Origin: Methanoregulaceae archaeon
GTDB lineage: Archaea > Halobacteriota > Methanomicrobia > Methanomicrobiales > Methanospirillaceae
Reading direction: 5' to 3'
NCBI GenBank assembly: GCA_028679325.1
Contig: JAJRBS010000057.1
Span: 1 to 8,371 of the forward strand
Length of the DNA stretch: 8,371 nt
The position numbers and the translations under genes are program-made. The notes below the pieces were generated by a model. It had not been told where the DNA came from, searched no databases, and saw only the letters and a list, made by a program, of their open reading frames with translations. Of this stretch, positions 4,704 to 8,371 are shown in pieces (the first letter of the stretch is position 1; every line of letters begins with the position of its first letter).

Positions 4704-5033
4704 CTAGGAATCTTTTCGTAACTCTCTCCGTGCCCGAGCGGCAGCGTCCTTCATTTCGGCAATTGCCGCATCTGTCCCGGTCTTCAGCTCCTCAACGGCC
4801 TTACCGGACGCTGTCCGGAACCAGTCGATCTCCTTCCCGATCTCCTCCCGTCGCTTGCCGAGATCGCCCTTCTCCTTTTCGTACTTCGTCGCGATCTCTT
4901 TTATCCTCTTCTCGTACTCTTTCCGTAGATGATCGAACGACTCTTCGGCAGTGGCCTGGAACTTTTCAATATCTGCTGCGAGCTTGTCAATCTGTTTTTT
5001 TGCAGCATCGGCATATTCCTCTGTTTTCATCAT
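4704..5033 (-). CDS. Small coiled-coil protein of unknown function
   Basis: Family not recognised. The 109-residue product is rich in lysine, glutamate and alanine, has no cysteine, and no proline after the start. Almost the whole chain should form one long helix with coiled-coil character (heptad-like spacing in IDKLAADIEKFQATAEESF, and again around LRKEYEKRIKEIATKYEKE). There is no signal peptide or membrane segment, so it is cytoplasmic. A TATA-like CATATAG (5060-5054, minus strand) centred about 24-25 bases upstream places the transcription start on or beside the tandem ATGATG at 5033-5028. With no ribosome-binding site, the mRNA is probably leaderless. It is convergent with rps8e and divergent from the DUF2240-type gene. 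Helix-rich composition can resemble many unrelated families, so no function is proposed. Confidence 0.85.
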   Translation of the reverse strand: MMKTEEYADAAKKQIDKLAADIEKFQATAEESFDHLRKEYEKRIKEIATKYEKEKGDLGKRREEIGKEIDWFRTASGKAVEELKTGTDAAIAEMKDAAARARRELRKDS

Positions 5034-5053
5034 AACGCATCATCACGTCCGAA

Positions 5054-5060
5054 CTATATG
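5054..5060 (-). promoter_or_regulatory. TATA box for the leaderless coiled-coil gene
   Basis: The minus strand reads CATATAG. The distance of about 25 bases to the ATG pair implies a transcript that begins at the start codon. Confidence 0.5.
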
Positions 5061-5145
5061 AGGGTTACCCTGGAACAGCCCGTCCTATGAGGATCGGTTG
5101 ATTGATAAAACCAAAGACACCATGAGAGTACCAAGGGGGAGAGGA

Positions 5146-5607
5146 GTGAGTCTTGCCATAACCATTGCCGCCCCTTTCCGGCACGCACGAAAGGCATCCC
5201 TGAAGAAGAGCGAGATGGTCTATTATCTGGCCTTTGAACGGGGGTGGATGAACATCGAGCAGGCCAATTTGCTGCTGGCCCTTGCCCGTGACGAAGGGCT
5301 GATCGCCGTTGACGGCGACATGATACGCCCCCTTTTCGATACCACAACCGTGGAGATACCCCTCGGTTTCCGGCCCCCATCGTCCATCTTCCGGCGATCG
5401 GATCCTCTCGAGGAACTGATGCAGCGGATCGAGAAGGCAAAGAACATCCCCGCGACCAGCGTCGCGGCAGAGATGAATGCCATCATCTCCCGGGAGTTTG
5501 ACGGTTACTTAAGACCCGAGGCGGCCCTTGTCATCCTCGCCCGGCGTCACGCAGTGCCGTTTGACGACCTGCTCCCTGCCCTCAGGGAAACTGTCCTGAA
5601 AAAATGA
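5146..5607 (+). CDS. DUF2240-type archaeal protein
   Basis: The 153-residue product resembles the archaeal DUF2240 proteins, whose function is not established. The beginning SLAITIAAPFRHARKASLKKSEMVYYLAFERGWM, the tract GLIAVDGDMIRPLFD, and IPLGFRPPSSIF are the features that suggest this. The N-terminal part looks like a winged-helix fold and the C-terminal part is helical. The open frame reaches back to a TTG at 5098 and includes an ATG at 5122. The GTG at 5146 is preferred because AAGGGGGAGAGGA lies directly before it, the family-like sequence starts there, and a TATA-like TTGATAAAA (5102-5110) predicts transcription from about 5132, after both earlier codons. The stop TGA abuts the rps6e stop on the other strand. 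Confidence 0.88.
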   Translation: MSLAITIAAPFRHARKASLKKSEMVYYLAFERGWMNIEQANLLLALARDEGLIAVDGDMIRPLFDTTTVEIPLGFRPPSSIFRRSDPLEELMQRIEKAKNIPATSVAAEMNAIISREFDGYLRPEAALVILARRHAVPFDDLLPALRETVLKK

Positions 5608-6012
5608 TTATTCCTTCTTCTCTTCGGGAGAAGGTTTCGCGAATATATCTGCCAGCGGTCGTTCCCCGTAGGCAGTCACCCGGGCATTGATCTGGACGAA
5701 GTCGGAGGTTATCTCGTTTCCGCGGATCGATTTCCTCCGCCGCTGTCCTTCCCTCACCGGCTTGAACCCTGTTCCCTTGGAGAGGAGGAGGTTTCTCCTG
5801 CCGGCCGCCGGCAGGTTCCGCTTGGCCGGAGTCCCGTTCCGGTCCGATCCCCCGGTTATCTCCATCCGGTATCCGGCCAGGCCGAACGGCCCGGCATCCA
5901 GTTCTTCCCCTATACGCTTTCCGACCAGGGTTCCGGCCGGGCCGCCGCTCACGCTGATATTGTATGCACGTCCTGTTTTCTGATCGGACAGGACAACCTT
6001 CAGTTCAACCAT
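5608..6012 (-). CDS. rps6e: Small-subunit ribosomal protein S6e
   Basis: The 134-residue product matches archaeal S6e, a 30S protein absent from bacteria. It shows the opening VELKVVLSDQKTGRAYNISV, then LVGKRIGEELD, GYRMEITGGSDRNGTP and a basic RRRKSIRGNEITSDFVQINARV near the C terminus. The eukaryotic C-terminal phosphorylated extension is missing, as expected in archaea. The ATG at 6012 has AAGGA at a spacing of about 10 bases. It lies 131 bases downstream of infB on the same strand, a common archaeal order, with a TATA-like element between them. Its TAA is directly next to the TGA of the convergent DUF2240-type gene. Confidence 0.96.
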   Translation of the reverse strand: MVELKVVLSDQKTGRAYNISVSGGPAGTLVGKRIGEELDAGPFGLAGYRMEITGGSDRNGTPAKRNLPAAGRRNLLLSKGTGFKPVREGQRRRKSIRGNEITSDFVQINARVTAYGERPLADIFAKPSPEEKKE

Positions 6013-6143
6013 GCTGACACATTCCTTGACTGCTTCGTCCCCAAGGAGCTCGTCTTCGTCCCTCTCTCATCCGTGGAAGGCGAATAAACAGCCGTCTTAT
6101 CCCGGGAAGTACCCATAACTTTGGATGGCCCAGATATTAAATA
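6013..6143 (-). promoter_or_regulatory. infB-rps6e gap with TATA element and repeated leader motif
   Basis: On the minus strand TATTTAATAT (6143-6134) directly follows the infB stop and is a good TATA candidate. It predicts a leader of about 100 bases. A weaker TTTATTCG near 6083-6090 would give a shorter one. The leader contains GGGACGAAG twice, 21 bases apart (6062-6054 and 6041-6033). No gene is evident in this gap. Confidence 0.45.
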
Positions 6144-7949
6144 CTATTTTCCCCAGAACGGGTCGCCCCGGCGCTTCATTTCGGTGAACTCGCCGAGTGC
6201 TTCCTGGGTGCTCACATTCAGGTTCTTCATCATCTCCCGTTCGAGCACTTTGACGTGACGCTCGGGGATATCGACCAGGAGGTCGTCGCCGACCTCGAAC
6301 TGCCGTCCGACCGTCGCCCCCTCGATGGAGATCGCTACCTCGGCCCCGGCCTGGGCCTCCCGGATGGTCTCCTGGTTTAACTGCATGGTCTTGAGGTGCC
6401 CCACCTTCTTTGCGTCCCGGCGGATGAGGTTCACGTCCGCCCGGAGTGTCCCGGCGAGCACCCGCACACCGACCACGGCCGGGTTGCTCTGACGGAAGAT
6501 ACAGTCGGGAAGGATCCGGATCTTCGCGGGCATGATGACCTGCTCGAACCTCTTCTTCTCAGCCGTCCTCTGGAGATCGTCTTTCCAGGTGACATAGTCG
6601 TCGATGAGCTTGTAGATGACCCTGCCCTCGAAGACCTTCACCGGGAAGGCCGGGTCCCTGACCATGTCGACGGCATCGGGGAGGAGGGGAGAGTTGAAGG
6701 CGAGTAGCACCCGGTAGGTCTCTTTCTTGATGGTCTCTGCCTCCACCAGGTCATGCCTGCTGACCGGACCGACTTCGGCCCGCATGACACCGATCTCCTT
6801 CACCTCGAGCTCGTTGCAGATGGCTTCGAGGGCACCGATGGTGTCCGCCTTTATCAGCAGCCCTTCAGGGGAGAGCTTGACCTTTATCTCCTCCATCTCC
6901 CGCCGGATCTCATCCTTCACCAGCTCTGCATCCCCCCGTATCACGCGGATGGGTGAACCGGCGATGACTCCTTCAAGGTTCGGGGCGCTAACCTTGATCC
7001 CTGCCGCTGCTGCGACGCTTTTTACCCGCTCGAACCTGTCCTCAATGAGGATCTCTTTCATGGGCCGGGGCTTGAGGAGCGATCGGACCTTCGTCTGGCT
7101 GACGCCGTCTGATCGGGCTATAGCGACTTCGTCGCCCACCGAGAGAGTGCCGTTATACAGGATCACATCGAGCGTAGTGCCGAGCCCGCGTTCCTCCTTG
7201 ACCTCGAGCACGGTCCCGACCCCCGCTACATCGACAGAGAGGGCCAGGTCCTGTTCCATGTACCGCTGGGCGAGCCCGATCATGACCATGAGGAGCTCGG
7301 CGATCCCTTCGCCCGTATGGGCGGAGAGCGGCACGATGGCCAGGTTCCTCTGGAAGTCCGAGACCCGGTCGAACCGCTCGCAGGAGAAACCGAACTCCGA
7401 CACCTTGGCCACGATCTCGTAGAGTTTCGTCTCCACCAGGTCTTTTACCCTGTCGCTCTGGCGGGCAAACGACGAGAGAAAGGGTTCGTCCTTGTAGGGC
7501 CTCCAGCCGTGGACCCTGTCGATCTTCGTTGCCGCGACCACGAAGGGCGTCCGGTAGGTCCGGAGGATCTGGAGGGCCTCGATAGTCTGGGGCTGGAACC
7601 CCTGGCTGATATCAACCACGAGGATCGCCATGTCGGCCAGGGCTCCTCCCCGTGCCCGGAGAGTGGTGAAGGCGTGGTGGCCCGGGGTGTCGATGAAGAG
7701 GAGACCGGGGACATTGAGGGGCATCTTCTCCATGGAGCCGCTCATCTTCCGGATGGCGTCGATCGGGACCAGGGTGGCACCGATGTGCTGGGTAATGGCC
7801 CCGCTCTCGGTTTTGACTACGGATGACCCCCGTATCCTGTCAAGGAGTGAGGTCTTCCCGTGGTCGACGTGACCGAGAACTGCCACGATCGGGGTCCTGA
7901 TGGCTGATTGTTTCGACAGGGATACCGCCTCCTTATGCTTCTCCAGCAC
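6144..7949 (-). CDS. infB: Translation initiation factor aIF5B
   Basis: aIF5B is the archaeal IF2/eIF5B homologue, a GTPase that promotes initiator tRNA placement and ribosomal subunit joining. The 601-residue product begins almost directly with the G domain, as archaeal forms do: GHVDHGKT (26-33), switch I AITQHIGAT (51-59), DTPGHH (87-92), TKID (141-144; the usual form is NKID) and SAHTGEG (209-215). The beta-barrel domain II (around GTVLEVKEERGLGTTLDVILYNG), domain III (GLLIKADTIGALEA) and the C-terminal domain IV follow. The length is normal and no intein is present. The start is uncertain. A GTG at 7949 has no ribosome-binding site, and a TATA-like GATTTAAATTC lies only a few bases before it. 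AAGGAGG (7934-7928) lies eight bases before a CTG at 7919 (591 residues). rps6e follows. Confidence 0.96.
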   Translation of the reverse strand: MLEKHKEAVSLSKQSAIRTPIVAVLGHVDHGKTSLLDRIRGSSVVKTESGAITQHIGATLVPIDAIRKMSGSMEKMPLNVPGLLFIDTPGHHAFTTLRARGGALADMAILVVDISQGFQPQTIEALQILRTYRTPFVVAATKIDRVHGWRPYKDEPFLSSFARQSDRVKDLVETKLYEIVAKVSEFGFSCERFDRVSDFQRNLAIVPLSAHTGEGIAELLMVMIGLAQRYMEQDLALSVDVAGVGTVLEVKEERGLGTTLDVILYNGTLSVGDEVAIARSDGVSQTKVRSLLKPRPMKEILIEDRFERVKSVAAAAGIKVSAPNLEGVIAGSPIRVIRGDAELVKDEIRREMEEIKVKLSPEGLLIKADTIGALEAICNELEVKEIGVMRAEVGPVSRHDLVEAETIKKETYRVLLAFNSPLLPDAVDMVRDPAFPVKVFEGRVIYKLIDDYVTWKDDLQRTAEKKRFEQVIMPAKIRILPDCIFRQSNPAVVGVRVLAGTLRADVNLIRRDAKKVGHLKTMQLNQETIREAQAGAEVAISIEGATVGRQFEVGDDLLVDIPERHVKVLEREMMKNLNVSTQEALGEFTEMKRRGDPFWGK

Positions 7950-7954
7950 CGCCA

Positions 7955-7965
7955 GAATTTAAATC
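7955..7965 (-). promoter_or_regulatory. TATA-like element close to the infB start
   Basis: The minus strand reads GATTTAAATTC. Transcription would begin near 7934, downstream of the GTG at 7949 and just at the AAGGAGG sequence. Further TATA-like elements at 8033-8042 (ACGTATATTC) and 8050-8060 (GGATTAAATGC) could give longer transcripts that include the GTG. Confidence 0.5.
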
Positions 7966-8100
7966 TTCCCGGAAGGAACGGAACGGGTCTCCAAAAAAGA
8001 CCTACCCAACCATTCACCGGCTGTGATTTTGAGGAATATACGTAGGCGTGAAAGCATTTAATCCCACCCACGGTACACGGGTTCCTCCCTGATGATGCTG

Positions 8101-8110
8101 TATTATATAG
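8101..8110 (+). promoter_or_regulatory. TATA box of tRNA-His
   Basis: TATTATATAG is centred about 34 bases upstream of the tRNA 5' end, a usual distance for archaeal tRNA genes. Confidence 0.55.
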
Positions 8111-8139
8111 CGCGAAAACCTATGTTCTGGGGTATAATT

Positions 8140-8212
8140 GCCAGGGTGGGGTAGTTGGTAATCCTAGGGGACTGTGGATCCCCCGACCCGGGTTCGAGTC
8201 TCGGCCCTGGCC
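8140..8212 (+). tRNA. tRNA-His (anticodon GTG)
   Basis: The 73-base cloverleaf has acceptor GCCAGGG/CCCTGGC, anticodon stem GGGGA/TCCCC with loop CTGTGGA (anticodon GTG) and T arm CCGGG-TTCGAGT-CTCGG with one G:U pair. The D loop keeps A14, G15, G18, G19 and A21. The D stem has three standard or wobble pairs and a U:U at 13-22. The discriminator is C73, as in archaeal histidine tRNAs. The base before G1 is T, so the G-1 needed opposite C73 is not encoded. CCA is not encoded and no intron is present. Transcription diverges from infB. Confidence 0.96.
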
Positions 8213-8242
8213 CTCAATTTTCGATGGTTACGGTTTGTTTGC

Positions 8243-8271
8243 TCTTTTGGGCGAGGATTGTTGATATTTTT
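8243..8271 (+). terminator. Oligo-T terminator region after tRNA-His
   Basis: T-rich sequence begins soon after the tRNA. T4 at 8245-8248 and T5 at 8267-8271 are the best candidates, in the gap before the convergent partial gene. Confidence 0.45.
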
Positions 8272-8281
8272 CGACTCCTTA

Positions 8282-8371
8282 TCACAGATCCCTCATCGGT
8301 GCACCGCACCGGGGACACTTCTGGGCAAAACAGGGAACTTCAGGTGATGTCTTCTTCTCAAACCCGCAGTA
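8282..8371 (-). CDS. Partial zinc-ribbon protein, C-terminal 29 residues
   Basis: The gene runs off the right edge; only its C-terminal end is present. On the minus strand the frame from 8371 reads YCGFEKK, continues through a middle cysteine (PCFAQ), and ends KCPRCGAPMRDL followed by TGA at 8284-8282. The CPRCG knuckle, and the CG at the left end that probably completes a second CxxCG outside the window, indicate a zinc ribbon or a similar metal-binding end domain. The whole protein, its function and its start cannot be judged. It is convergent with tRNA-His. Confidence 0.65.
   Translation of the reverse strand, partial: YCGFEKKTSPEVPCFAQKCPRCGAPMRDL

Noticed and set aside
6727..7422. A 231-residue open frame on the plus strand
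   Set aside because: It is antisense to the aIF5B coding sequence, is rich in serine and arginine as shadows of GC-rich genes are, and has no ribosome-binding site or promoter.
7817..8071. 84-residue minus-strand open frame upstream of infB
   Set aside because: It overlaps the infB start in another frame, is rich in tryptophan, arginine and cysteine as chance frames often are, and shows no family resemblance.

Overview
The window is a housekeeping stretch of archaeal chromosome. It carries archaeal-type TFB, Gar1, SRP19, ribosomal proteins S6e and S8e, aIF5B and a DUF2240-type protein. Promoters look like TATA boxes about 25-35 bases upstream of starts, some transcripts look leaderless or nearly so, and terminators are oligo-T. 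A stand-alone HypB and the close resemblance of the TFB, SRP19 and S6e proteins to those of Methanomicrobiales point to a hydrogenotrophic methanogen of that order or a near relative. This placement comes from recognising protein families, not from a database search.

Left end (1-900): two minus-strand alanine tRNA genes, anticodons TGC and CGC, each with the G3:U70 identity pair, flank a small plus-strand gene of unknown function (60 aa). Downstream of tRNA-Ala(TGC) lie three tandem units of 126-129 bp. Each contains a copy of the 3' half of that tRNA, increasingly decayed with distance from the intact gene, joined to a strongly conserved hairpin-bearing flank. This is the most unusual structure in the window.

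Middle left (1018-3311): a minus-strand information-processing cluster. srp19 and a PHP-domain phosphoesterase overlap by 4 bases. After a promoter-bearing gap come gar1 and tfb, 11 bases apart. The srp19 promoter region is shared, divergently, with hypB (3371-4015, plus), which precedes rps8e (4122-4499, plus) with its own promoter and a leader hairpin.

Middle right (4500-6012): a 204-base convergent gap holds oligo-T terminators for both strands and a perfect 15-bp inverted repeat. Then come a coiled-coil small protein (minus, probably leaderless), a DUF2240-type protein (plus) and rps6e (minus). The last two abut tail to tail with no base between them.

Right end (6144-8371): infB (aIF5B) lies upstream of rps6e on the same strand. 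A divergent tRNA-His(GTG) lacks an encoded G-1. At the edge is the C-terminal end of a zinc-ribbon protein, cut by the window.

Most of the window is ordinary translation and transcription machinery. The points that deserve a second look are the tRNA-half array, the start codon of aIF5B, and the inverted repeats in the intergenic regions.
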